Shown here piece after piece: positions 49,309 to 58,025 of a stretch of DNA of 64,000 bases. The notes under the pieces are model-generated. The model did no database searches, was not told the origin of the DNA, and saw only the letters and a list, made by a program, of their open reading frames with translations. This DNA is from Acidimicrobiales bacterium (GTDB lineage Bacteria > Actinomycetota > Acidimicrobiia > Acidimicrobiales > Aldehydirespiratoraceae): assembly GCA_041394245.1 (NCBI GenBank), contig JAWKIR010000003.1, forward strand, positions 434,001 through 498,000. Direction: 5' to 3'. Numbering within the stretch: the first letter of the stretch is position 1; every line of letters starts with the position of its first letter. Both the position numbers and the translations under genes were made by a program.

Positions 49309-50049
49309 ATGGCGCGCGAGACCGGCTGGCTCCAGCAACCACTGCAGCGGGTCCTCAAGCCGTTGATGCATCGTCTGTGGGATCTCGAGATCACCGGTCT
49401 CGAGAACATTCCCGTGGTCGGCCCCGCCCTGCTCGCCCCGAATCACCTGTCGTTCCTCGACTCGCCCTTCACCATGTCGCTGCTGCCGCGGCGCACGCTT
49501 GCCGTCGGCAAGGCCGAGTACATGGACGACTGGAAGACGAGATACTTCTTCCCGGCCACCGGCATGATCCCCCTCGATCGTTCGGGGGGCGACGCCAGCA
49601 AGGTGGCCCTCGACGCCGCTGCCGCGGCCCTCGAGCGGGGGTATCTCTTCCTCATCTACCCCGAGGGAACGCGTACCCGCGACGGCTATCTCCACAAGGG
49701 CAAGACCGGTGTGGCCCGCCTCGCCCTGCGCACCGGCGCGCCGATCATCCCGATCGGGCTCGTCGGCACCGATCGGATCCAGCCGCCCGATCGCACCATG
49801 CCGAAGTTCCGCGAACGGTGCGGCATCCACATCGGGCAGCCCATCGACGTCACGCGTTACCGCCACCGCATCGACGATCGCCTCGTGCTGCGCCAGATCA
49901 CCGACGAAGTGATGTTCGAGATCGGCGAGCTCTCCGGTCAGACCTATGTCGACTGCTATTCCGGTGACCCGCTCCCCGACGACGCACCGCCGATCGACGT
50001 GCGCGACCACGCACCGGTCGCCGATCCGACGCCGGCCGCCACGGCCTGA
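49309..50049 (+). CDS. 1-acyl-sn-glycerol-3-phosphate acyltransferase-like protein
   Basis: A 246-residue PlsC-type acyltransferase with NHLSFLD (NHx4D), GMIPLDR, YPEGTRTRDG and APIIPIGLVG in the usual order. It acylates lysophosphatidate or a related acceptor with acyl-CoA. It begins six bases after the acyl-CoA ligase stop; the ligase should provide its substrate. A Pro/Ala-rich tail of about 25 residues follows the domain. It converges on the dioxygenase gene with four bases between stops. Confidence 0.9.
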   Translation: MARETGWLQQPLQRVLKPLMHRLWDLEITGLENIPVVGPALLAPNHLSFLDSPFTMSLLPRRTLAVGKAEYMDDWKTRYFFPATGMIPLDRSGGDASKVALDAAAAALERGYLFLIYPEGTRTRDGYLHKGKTGVARLALRTGAPIIPIGLVGTDRIQPPDRTMPKFRERCGIHIGQPIDVTRYRHRIDDRLVLRQITDEVMFEIGELSGQTYVDCYSGDPLPDDAPPIDVRDHAPVADPTPAATA

Positions 50050-50053
50050 ACGA

Positions 50054-51085
50054 TCAGGCGCGGCTACGCGTCGCTGACCAGTGACTGGTCGCGCCGGCCG
50101 CCTGGAACCGGTCGGGCCGGTCGTCGGGACCGAGGATCTCCGTCGCCAACCACAGCCGCTTGAGCCAGCGGACGCGTCCCGCGGCGGCATCGTCGACGTA
50201 GGCCCGGCGGCCGTGGAGCACGTGGTAGTTGTTGACGAACTGCATGTCGCCCGGTTCGAAGACCATCTCGACCCGGTTGTCGGCGTCGTAGATGTAGGTG
50301 TCGTAGGCATCCATGGCGGCACGCTGGGCGTCGGACAGACGCGGGGCGTCGGGGTGGCGCTGCGAGGCCTCGATGTAGGGACGGATGTAGCGCACGAAGA
50401 GCCGACCGCCGTGTTCGGAGAAGACCGGCACGTGGTAGAAGGGCGTCCCGCCGTCGCGCTGCTCGCCGCGGAAGTCGTAGGGCAGTCCGTCGAAGAGCAC
50501 GGCGGCGAGCTCGGGATCGTCGGCCACCAGCCGGTTGTATGCGCCCACCGCATTGGACACGAGGCTCTCGCCGCCGGAGATCCCGGGATCGAGACACATG
50601 AGTCCGACGAGATCGGAGCCGTCGGAGTGGAACGCCTGGGCGACGCCGCCCAGCTCGTTGCCACGTGCCGTCGGGTCGTCGGGCCGCTTGCCCTGGTCCT
50701 TGACGTCGCCGAGCAGGTGACCCTTCACGTTCTGGGGCCACGGCACGCCGAGGTGCAGGCCGATACCCCAGTACATCCACGACGCGTCGTCGAAACCGAC
50801 CCGCTCGACGGGGAGCGCGGAGATCCGGTGGAACCCGCGCCCGTTGATCAGCTCGTCGGCGATGCCCGCCAGGACCGGGGCGAGCGTCGGCAGCGGGAAA
50901 TCGTCCTTGCGGACATCGAGGACTTCGTCGGTGCGGGACCGGGCGACCGCGAGCGCGGCTTCCAGCTCGGCGATCTCGGCGGCGGTCAGCCGGTGGGTCC
51001 ACGCCGCGGGATCGGCGACGTCGGCCGCGGTCCAGTTGGCGTGCGTTTCGAGCGCGGTGACGTCGGCCGCCGACATCGTCGCCAT
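50054..51085 (-). CDS. TauD/TfdA family 2-oxoglutarate dioxygenase
   Basis: A 343-residue Fe(II)/2-oxoglutarate oxygenase of the TauD/TfdA-like clade. The iron ligands are in AFHSDGSD (His, Asp) and NYHVLHGRRAY (distal His), with the 2-oxoglutarate Arg in WLKRLWL. ATG 51085 is one base past the stop of the upstream amidohydrolase, so the genes are coupled. TauD-like enzymes oxygenate carboxylated, sulfonated or N-acyl substrates. The neighbour suggests an amino-acid derivative, which is inference. Confidence 0.85.
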   Translation of the reverse strand: MATMSAADVTALETHANWTAADVADPAAWTHRLTAAEIAELEAALAVARSRTDEVLDVRKDDFPLPTLAPVLAGIADELINGRGFHRISALPVERVGFDDASWMYWGIGLHLGVPWPQNVKGHLLGDVKDQGKRPDDPTARGNELGGVAQAFHSDGSDLVGLMCLDPGISGGESLVSNAVGAYNRLVADDPELAAVLFDGLPYDFRGEQRDGGTPFYHVPVFSEHGGRLFVRYIRPYIEASQRHPDAPRLSDAQRAAMDAYDTYIYDADNRVEMVFEPGDMQFVNNYHVLHGRRAYVDDAAAGRVRWLKRLWLATEILGPDDRPDRFQAAGATSHWSATRSRA

Positions 51086-51086
51086 G

Positions 51087-52811
51087 TCAGGCGCCGACCG
51101 GGGCGGCCTGCGCGCCGCGGATGAGACGGCCGGGCAAGGCCCCGGTCTCCTGGCCGGAGGCGTAGGTCTCGACACCGGCAACGATGGTGTGGAGGTAGCC
51201 GTCGGCCCGCTGGAGCACTCGACGGCCACCGGCCGGAAGGTCGTACGCCAGCTCCGGGGCTCGTGCCGTCAGATGCTCGAAGTCGATCACGTTGAGGTCG
51301 GCCCGGTAGCCGGGGGCCAACACACCGCGATCGTGGAGGCCGACGGTGCGGGCCGTGTCGCGGGCCTGGCGCTGGACCAGGAACTCGAGGTCGATGCGGC
51401 CCTCGGGCCGCTCGCGACCCCAATGCTGCAACAGCGTCGTCGGGAACGAACCGTCGCAGATCGTGCCGACATGGGCGCCACCGTCGCTGAGCGACGGGAC
51501 GGTGAACGGGTGGGTGAGGAGATCGCGGGTGCCGTCGAGGTTGCCGTGTCCGTAGTTGCTGAACGGCAGCCACAACATGTTGGTGCCACCGTTCTTCAAC
51601 AGCAGGTCGAGCGCGAACTCGGCCGGTGTCACCCCCGCCGCCGCGGCCCGGCGCGACACCGTCTGATCGGTCGACGGCTCGTAGTACGGCGTCTCCCCCA
51701 TCTCGTACATGAGCTCGAACTTCTCGATCAGGCTGCCGCCCACCAGTGTCGCGTCGACACCGCCGGCCGCCGCGAGGAGGCGAGCCCGGCGATCGGGGTC
51801 GTTCAGGGCCACGACCCGCGCTGCCGGCGCCAGCCCCGCGACCTCGGCCCAGACCGGGTTGCGCAGGAAGGGGTTGAGCGTGCACTCGAAGCCGAGCAGG
51901 ATCCCGATCGGGCGGACCGGGCACTGGCCGGTGATCATGTAGCCGTCGGCTCGCGCCTGCTCGATCCGGCTGAGCAGATCCCGGTGGAACTCGTCGCTCT
52001 TCGGGCTCTCCACGATGGTGAACGACAGCGGTCGACCGGAGATCTCGCACATGTCGCGAAACATCTGGAACTCGCGTTCTCGGTCGGTGAAGTCCGAGAC
52101 CAGCTGGAACACGCCCCTGCCCCCGACCCCGATGGCTTCGGCGATGCCGACGAGTTCCTCGGCGGCGGCGGTCAGGGTCGGGGTGAAGTCGCCCGTGGAG
52201 GTCTTGTGGTTCGAGGTGCGACTGGTCGAGAACCCGAGGGCGCCGGCCGCGATCCCCTCGGCTGCGAGCCGCCCCATCTCGGCGATGTCCTCGGGGGTGG
52301 CGTCCTCGCGGTTGGCACCGCGCTCTCCCATCACGTGGAGCCGCAGCGCCCCGTGCGGCACCTGTGTGGCGATGTCCATGTCCTTGGGCGTGTCGCAGGC
52401 ATCGATGTACTCGGCGAAGGAGTTCCACTGCCACGACAGGCCCTCGTGCAGCGCCGCGCCCGGGATGTCCTCCACCCCTTCCATGAGCTCGACGAGCTTG
52501 TCGTGGTCGGTGCTGTGGACCGGAGCGAACCCGACACCACAGTTGCCGAACACCACCGTGGTCACGCCGTGCCAGCTCGACGGCTGCATGCGGGTGTCCC
52601 AGGTCGCCTGGCCGTCGTAGTGGGTGTGGATGTCGACGAAGCCGGGGGCGACGAGGGCGCCGTCGGCGTCGATCTCTCTGGTCGCCGACCCTTCGACCTC
52701 GCCGACCGCGACGACGATGCCATCACGGACGGCGACGTCGGCGGTGCGGGCCGGTGCGCCGGTGCCGTCGACCACCGTGCCACCGCGGATGATCAGATCG
52801 TGTTCAGCCAT
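51087..52811 (-). CDS. N-acyl-D-amino-acid deacylase-like amidohydrolase
   Basis: A 574-residue amidohydrolase. It has a beta-sandwich start (LIIRGGTVVDGTGAPA), metal-binding DIHTHYDGQ, a conserved Cys in FGNCGVGFAP (the D-aminoacylase zinc-bridge Cys), and the late Asp in LSDGGAHVG, then a DLNVIDFEHL return strand. This pattern is that of D-aminoacylases and related N-acyl-D-amino-acid deacylases. It probably frees an amine from an amide in the cytoplasm. It is operonic with the TauD-like gene and diverges from an SLH glycosidase. Confidence 0.85.
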   Translation of the reverse strand: MAEHDLIIRGGTVVDGTGAPARTADVAVRDGIVVAVGEVEGSATREIDADGALVAPGFVDIHTHYDGQATWDTRMQPSSWHGVTTVVFGNCGVGFAPVHSTDHDKLVELMEGVEDIPGAALHEGLSWQWNSFAEYIDACDTPKDMDIATQVPHGALRLHVMGERGANREDATPEDIAEMGRLAAEGIAAGALGFSTSRTSNHKTSTGDFTPTLTAAAEELVGIAEAIGVGGRGVFQLVSDFTDREREFQMFRDMCEISGRPLSFTIVESPKSDEFHRDLLSRIEQARADGYMITGQCPVRPIGILLGFECTLNPFLRNPVWAEVAGLAPAARVVALNDPDRRARLLAAAGGVDATLVGGSLIEKFELMYEMGETPYYEPSTDQTVSRRAAAAGVTPAEFALDLLLKNGGTNMLWLPFSNYGHGNLDGTRDLLTHPFTVPSLSDGGAHVGTICDGSFPTTLLQHWGRERPEGRIDLEFLVQRQARDTARTVGLHDRGVLAPGYRADLNVIDFEHLTARAPELAYDLPAGGRRVLQRADGYLHTIVAGVETYASGQETGALPGRLIRGAQAAPVGA

Positions 52812-52822
52812 TCGTGCTCCTC

Positions 52823-52854
52823 GTCGCTGCGACCATGAGTCGCTGCGACCATGA
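52823..52854. repeat. 16-base perfect tandem duplication
   Basis: GTCGCTGCGACCATGA occurs twice head-to-tail (52823-52838, 52839-52854) in the divergent promoter region of the amidohydrolase and SLH-glycosidase genes. It contains the small palindrome GTCGCTGCGAC and may be an operator pair. Confidence 0.7.
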
Positions 52855-52918
52855 TGTCAGCGATCGGCGACCAGGCCCAGACCGACTCCAGAAGGAGGGT
52901 GTTCGCGCCGATCATGGT

Positions 52919-54604
52919 GTGGTGCGATCCTCGTCCCTGTCTCGCCACGACCGACCGCGCCGGCCCGGCGGCATCATCGACCGCGGTGTCATCGGGGTCC
53001 TCGGAGCCATCGCCACGCTCGCGGCGCTGATCACACCGGCCGGCGCCTACCCCGGGGCGCCGTGGTTCGAACCGGGGCAGCCCTACGACCAGAACTTCGC
53101 CGATCCCGCGATCATCGAGGTCGACGGCACGTTCTACGCCTACGCGACCACCACGGGTGGCTCGTCGATGCCGGTCATGACCTCGACCGATCTGCACACC
53201 TGGATCGCCCGTGGCGATGCGCTCGGCGCCGGTCCGTCGTGGGCGCCGAGGATCGACGTCGGATGGAGCGTGTGGGCGCCATCGGTCGTCGAGTTGCCGA
53301 CCGGCGACTTCCTCGCCGCCTTCGCGGCGCAGACGGCCACACCCGGGCGGCGCTGCATCGCCCTGGCGACCGCCGCGACGCCCCTCGGCCCGTTCACCGC
53401 GTTCGGCACATCGCCGTTCGTGTGCGAACCCGATCCCAACGGCGCCCTCGACCCGTTCCTCGTCGTCGACGAGCACGCCGTCCCGTGGCTCATCTGGAAG
53501 AACGAGGGCGTGCCGGTCGGGCACCCGTCACTCGCCTCCCGTCGCACCGGGTTCTGGTCGCGCCAGCTGACCAACGACGGCACGGCCTGGCGGGCCGGAT
53601 CATCGGTCCACTTCCTCATGGAGACCACCGAACTCGCCCGACCGTGGCAGGGCACCGTGATCGAGAACCCGTCGATGACGGCGTGGGACGGCAGCTGGTT
53701 CCTCGCCTACTCGGCGAACCGCTACAACTCCACCGGCTACGCCACCGGATGGGCGGTATGCGCCACTCCCGGCGGCCCGTGCCGGGAACCGTCGATGGAA
53801 CCGTTGCTGGTCTCGAACGGCGAACGGGTCGGGCCGGGTGGCCCGGCGACCTTCGTCACCGACGGCGTGCTCCACATCGGCTACCACGGGTGGAACCCGC
53901 CGTTCCACGACTATCCGGCGTACCCGTCGTGCGACACCGATGGCGACGGCGAGTGCCTCCAGGCCCAGCGTTTCCTGTTCATCGACTCGCTCTGTGTCGC
54001 CGGCGACCGTGCCTGGGTCTACTCGCCCCACGGCGAACCGTTCTGCGACGTCGAACCGGGGAAGTACTACACCGGACCGGTTGCCTGGCTCGCCGACAAC
54101 GACATCACGACCGGCATCAGTCCGTCCGCCTACGGCGGGCACCAGACGGTCAACCGCGCCCAGATGGCCACGTTCCTCTGGCGGCTCATGGGTGAGCCCG
54201 ATGGTGCGGCGACGACCAGTTTCGACGACGTCGCCGCCGGGCGGTACTACACCGACGCCGTCGCCTGGCTCGCGGCATCCGGCGTGACCACCGGCATCGC
54301 CCCCCGCACCTTCGATCCCGACGGGACCGTCACGCGGGGCCAGATGGCCACCTTCCTGTGGCGACTCATGGACAATCCGGCCCCGCCCCCGACCTCGGGC
54401 TTCGGCGACGTCCCGACCGGCCGCTTCTACAGCGAGGCCGTTGCCTGGTTGGCCGACGAGGGCATCACCACCGGCATCGCGCCGGGGGTGTTCGACCCCG
54501 ATGGTTCGGTCACCCGCGTCCAGATGGCCGCCTTCCTGTGCCGTCTCGCCGACACGACCGTCTACGCCGCATCGGACGCAACGACACCCTCCTGCACCGA
54601 CTGA
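52919..54604 (+). CDS. secreted GH43-like protein with three SLH domains (paralogue)
   Basis: About 561 residues. The export signal is long (Arg-rich RSSSLSRHDRPRRPGG, then VIGVLGAIATLAALITPAGAY). The GH43-like propeller keeps its carboxylates: Asp in NFADPAII, Asp in GALDPFLV and Glu in VIENPSMT. Three SLH domains (~376-561; AWLADNDITTG, AWLAASGVTTG, AWLADEGITTG) follow. It shares layout and motifs with 30304-32010 but is clearly diverged. The start is uncertain: GTG 52919 or 52922 fit, while the best AGGAGG (52893-52898) is 20 bases away. Confidence 0.8.
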   Translation: MVRSSSLSRHDRPRRPGGIIDRGVIGVLGAIATLAALITPAGAYPGAPWFEPGQPYDQNFADPAIIEVDGTFYAYATTTGGSSMPVMTSTDLHTWIARGDALGAGPSWAPRIDVGWSVWAPSVVELPTGDFLAAFAAQTATPGRRCIALATAATPLGPFTAFGTSPFVCEPDPNGALDPFLVVDEHAVPWLIWKNEGVPVGHPSLASRRTGFWSRQLTNDGTAWRAGSSVHFLMETTELARPWQGTVIENPSMTAWDGSWFLAYSANRYNSTGYATGWAVCATPGGPCREPSMEPLLVSNGERVGPGGPATFVTDGVLHIGYHGWNPPFHDYPAYPSCDTDGDGECLQAQRFLFIDSLCVAGDRAWVYSPHGEPFCDVEPGKYYTGPVAWLADNDITTGISPSAYGGHQTVNRAQMATFLWRLMGEPDGAATTSFDDVAAGRYYTDAVAWLAASGVTTGIAPRTFDPDGTVTRGQMATFLWRLMDNPAPPPTSGFGDVPTGRFYSEAVAWLADEGITTGIAPGVFDPDGSVTRVQMAAFLCRLADTTVYAASDATTPSCTD

Positions 54605-54659
54605 ACCCGACGCGCGGGGGTGAGCTCGCGGCTCGGGGGCCTACGATCGCGATCACATC

Positions 54660-57458
54660 ATGGGTCGCGTCACACCGCCATCGTCGGTCGAGTCGAGTCC
54701 GCAACGACGGCTGCAGTACCAGCCGGCACTCGACGGGCTCCGAGCGGTCGCGCTGTTGGGCGTGGTCGCGTACCACGCCGGTATCGACGAACTCCACGGC
54801 GGGTTCCTCGGCGTGTCGACCTTCTTCACCCTGTCGGGCTTCCTCATCACGTCGCTGCTGATCCGCGAACAGGCGGCGTCGGGACGGGTCTCGCTGATCA
54901 GGTTCTGGAACCGCCGACTGCGACGCCTGATGCCGGCCGCCCTTGCGACCATCGCCGCAACCGTCGTGCTGGCTGCGCTGATCGGCGACGATTCGCAGCT
55001 GGCCCGGCTCCGCGGTGACGGGCTCGCATCGCTGTTCCACTTCTCCAACTGGCGCTTCATCTCGGCGGGCGACAGCTACGGCGCCCTCTTCCAGAGCCCT
55101 TCGTTCTTCCGCCACTTCTGGTCGCTCGCCGTCGAGGAGCAGTACTACCTCGCGGTGCCGCCGCTGATCGCGGCGGCGCTCGCCCTCGCCGGGAGGCGCG
55201 CCACGCGGGCCGGACTCCCCGTCGCCCGTTCTCGGGGTCTGGCCGTGTTCCTCCTGGCCTTCGCCGCCGCCGGGCTCGCCTGGCCGGCAATCCTCTCGGT
55301 GCGCGGGGCCGGCACCGACCGTCTCTACTTCGGCACCGACACCCGCCTGGGTGAGCTCACGGTCGGCGCGCTGCTCGCCCTCTGGTTCGTGCGCCGCGAC
55401 CAGCAGATCGTCACCGGTCGCCGAGGAATCGCGGTCGCCACTGCGCTGACCGTTGCCGCCGTGATCATCACGGGGTTCATGTGGCATACCGCCCACCCCG
55501 GCGACGAGTACCTGTATCGCGGTGGGCTGGCCCTCCACGCCCTGTTGACCGTTCCCGTGATCGTGGCCGCGGTCGCGCCCGGAGGACCGGTGCGGGCGCT
55601 GCTCTCGTTCGAACCGCTGCGGCGACTCGGCGTGGTCTCCTATGGCGCATATCTCACCCACTGGCCGATCCTGTTGTGGCTCCAGCAGGAGACCGACCTC
55701 GATCCGCTCGGGCGGTTCGCCGCCGGATCGGTTCTCACTCTCGTGGCGTCGCTCACGTTGCACCGGCTCGTCGAGCAGCCCTTCCGGTCCGGCGAACGCG
55801 CCGCCCGGGTGCGCGTCTGGGTGGCTGTCCCCGCGTCGCTGACCGTTGCCGCACTCGTGATCGGGGTGACCTCATGGCGACAGCCCGACTCGGCGCCGAT
55901 CGATTTCGCCGCCGCTCAGGACGCGCTCGCCGCCCTGGACGATCCGGTCGGGTCCTCGTCCGACACCACGCCGTCCGGCGACATCGCTCCCGACACGACC
56001 TCCGGTCCCCTCGACCCGGACGCACCCATGCGGCTCGCCGCGTTCGGTGATTCGACCGCTCTCATGACCGGGCTCGGGATTCTGCAGTGGGCCGAGACCC
56101 ACCCGTCCGAGGTCGAGATCGTGCGGGGCAACGCCAAGCTCGGATGTGGGCTCCTGAGCGGGGGGACCCGCATGGTCGAGGGACGTGAGGTGGAGGTGCC
56201 CGACGAATGCGACGGGTGGCTCGCCGACTGGATCGACGTGCTCGGCGACCGCCGGGTCGACGTCGCCGTGGTGCAGTTGGGCGCGTGGGAAGTGACCGAT
56301 CACCGCCTCGAAGGCAGCGACGAGTTCCGCTCGATCGACGACGCCGACCATCGCGCGCGGCAGGAGGCGGCGCTCGACGAGATGATCCTGGCGCTCCTCG
56401 AACACGCCGACACCGTCGCCCTCCTCGCCCATCCCGACGTCGGCGAGGCTCGTCTCTCCACGATCCCGGCGGGTGTCTCCTACCCGGAATACGACCCGCG
56501 TCGCGCGCAGGCGTGGCGCGACCTGGAGTACGCGGCCGCCGACGGTCCCGACGCGGTCGACGCGGACCACACGTTCGTCATCGACCTGGCCTCGTGGATC
56601 GACCAACGGCCCGACGACGTCCGCCTCCGACCCGATGGGGTGCACTTCTCCCAGGAGACCGGCGCCGAGGTCGCCCAGTGGCTGGTGCCGGAGATCCGTC
56701 GGGGCCTCGATGCCGTGCTCGACGCGGCGCCCGAACCCGTCGACCCGGTCGACCCGGTCGACCCGGAGCCACTGCGCGTGCTCCTCACCGGCGACTCGCT
56801 CATGGTCGACTCGGCCGACGCGATCGCGGCCGCCCTCGCCACGGCCGATCGCCCGATCGTGGTGCAGTTCGAGGGTCAACCGGCCCGGCCGCGTACCGTC
56901 GAGCAGACCGACGACTGGCGGACCAGGGTGGAGGCGTTCGGCCCCGACCTGGTCGTCGAGTACATGGGCTACTGGGAGATCGCGGCCGGGGGGCTGGCCG
57001 ACCCGCCCTACGGCACCCCCGGTTTCGCCGAGGGCTATCGCACCCAGACCCTCGATCCCTGGTTCGATCACCTGGCATCGATCGGCAGCGCCGAGATCGT
57101 GCTCGCCGCCGCTCCCGTCGGAAACCCAGTCGTGAGCACCACCATCGCCGATGTCGTGGCCATCCTCGAAGAGGAGGTGGGTGACCGATCCGGCGTGTGG
57201 TTCGTGCCCACCGCGTCGGCCCTGGCCCCCGACGGCTACACGGATCGACTGGTCGATCCGCGCACGGGTGAACTCGAGCGGGTGCGGCGGGTCGACGGCC
57301 TCCACCTCTGCCCCGACGGGGCCGAGCGGGTCACCGACCTCGTGCTCGATGTGCTCCGCCGTGAATACGGCCTCGTCTTCGACGACTCGTGGCGGCCCGG
57401 CGACTGGCGTCTCGCACCACCGATCGACCTCGCAACGGAGTGCCCGCCCCTGTCGTGA
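54660..57458 (+). CDS. acyltransferase-3 membrane protein with two SGNH domains
   Basis: A 932-residue OafA-type enzyme. Residues ~18-400 form about ten membrane helices of the acyltransferase-3 family (PALDGLRAVALLGVVAYHAG; FFTLSGFLITSLL; RHFWSLAVEEQYY). Two SGNH hydrolase-like domains follow: the first at ~455-690 with GDSTAL (~463) and DGVHFS, the second at ~705-932 with GDSLMV (~709) and DGLHLC. A DPVDPVDPVDPEP hinge joins them. Both have the Ser and the late Asp-x-x-His, so both may act. It should acylate a surface polysaccharide. Usual family members carry one SGNH domain. Confidence 0.88.
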   Translation: MGRVTPPSSVESSPQRRLQYQPALDGLRAVALLGVVAYHAGIDELHGGFLGVSTFFTLSGFLITSLLIREQAASGRVSLIRFWNRRLRRLMPAALATIAATVVLAALIGDDSQLARLRGDGLASLFHFSNWRFISAGDSYGALFQSPSFFRHFWSLAVEEQYYLAVPPLIAAALALAGRRATRAGLPVARSRGLAVFLLAFAAAGLAWPAILSVRGAGTDRLYFGTDTRLGELTVGALLALWFVRRDQQIVTGRRGIAVATALTVAAVIITGFMWHTAHPGDEYLYRGGLALHALLTVPVIVAAVAPGGPVRALLSFEPLRRLGVVSYGAYLTHWPILLWLQQETDLDPLGRFAAGSVLTLVASLTLHRLVEQPFRSGERAARVRVWVAVPASLTVAALVIGVTSWRQPDSAPIDFAAAQDALAALDDPVGSSSDTTPSGDIAPDTTSGPLDPDAPMRLAAFGDSTALMTGLGILQWAETHPSEVEIVRGNAKLGCGLLSGGTRMVEGREVEVPDECDGWLADWIDVLGDRRVDVAVVQLGAWEVTDHRLEGSDEFRSIDDADHRARQEAALDEMILALLEHADTVALLAHPDVGEARLSTIPAGVSYPEYDPRRAQAWRDLEYAAADGPDAVDADHTFVIDLASWIDQRPDDVRLRPDGVHFSQETGAEVAQWLVPEIRRGLDAVLDAAPEPVDPVDPVDPEPLRVLLTGDSLMVDSADAIAAALATADRPIVVQFEGQPARPRTVEQTDDWRTRVEAFGPDLVVEYMGYWEIAAGGLADPPYGTPGFAEGYRTQTLDPWFDHLASIGSAEIVLAAAPVGNPVVSTTIADVVAILEEEVGDRSGVWFVPTASALAPDGYTDRLVDPRTGELERVRRVDGLHLCPDGAERVTDLVLDVLRREYGLVFDDSWRPGDWRLAPPIDLATECPPLS

Positions 57459-57477
57459 AGAACCCTGTCGTGCCGGG

Positions 57478-57972
57478 TCAGGCGAAGTCGCCGTTGGCCG
57501 AGCGATAGTCGGCGAGGCCCCGGGTCAGGGCCCGGCGGGTCGACGCGGTCATCCCGGCGAGGCCGAAGTCGATCTCGGCGAGTGCCGCGGCGCCCGCGTC
57601 GGCCGCAGTTCGACCGGCCGGGAGCAGGCGGGCGAGCACCGTGCGTCCGTCGTCGGAGTGGCGTACGCGCTGGACGAACCCGAGCGACTCGAGTCGCTGG
57701 ATCGTGTTGGTCACACTCGCGGCGTGGACCTGGAGCCGATCCCCGATCTTGCCCATGGGAAGTTCACCGGCCCGGGTGAAGCTCAACAACGCGAGCACCT
57801 CGAAGCGACTGAAGTTGAGATCGATCGGGGCCAGGGCTGCGTCGATTCGTCCGTGGAGGATCTGATGGGCTCTCGTGATCGAGGTCGCGGCCAGCATCGC
57901 TTCGGTGGATCGCCAGTCCCGCGCGGCCCAGTTGCGTCCCGCCTCGGCGATGGGATCGAAGTCGAGCGTCAC
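57478..57972 (-). CDS. MarR family transcriptional regulator
   Basis: A 164-residue winged-helix regulator: LNFSRFEVLALLSFTRAGELPMGKIGDRLQVHAASVTNTIQRLESLGFVQR is the MarR recognition region, followed by the wing HSDDGRTVLARLLPAG. The start GTG 57972 is preferred over ATG 58008, because a -35 TTGGAC and -10 TAGCGT lie between and place the transcript start at that GTG. It diverges from the B12-dependent mutase operon and probably responds to an acyl-CoA or related acid to control it. Confidence 0.85.
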   Translation of the reverse strand: MTLDFDPIAEAGRNWAARDWRSTEAMLAATSITRAHQILHGRIDAALAPIDLNFSRFEVLALLSFTRAGELPMGKIGDRLQVHAASVTNTIQRLESLGFVQRVRHSDDGRTVLARLLPAGRTAADAGAAALAEIDFGLAGMTASTRRALTRGLADYRSANGDFA

Positions 57973-57979
57973 AACGGCT

Positions 57980-58010
57980 ACGCTAGAGCCGGATACTTTG
58001 ATGTCCAAGC
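57980..58010 (-). promoter_or_regulatory. MarR promoter with overlapping palindrome
   Basis: Minus strand: TTGGAC (58008-58003), 17 bases, TAGCGT (57985-57980), then seven bases to the GTG. An imperfect palindrome, ACTTTGATGTCCAAGC (57995-58010), overlaps the -35 and resembles MarR operators. The mutase gene's possible -10 (TACTTT, 57994-57999) is also inside it. Confidence 0.5.
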
Positions 58011-58025
58011 ACTTGAGGTGAGGGC

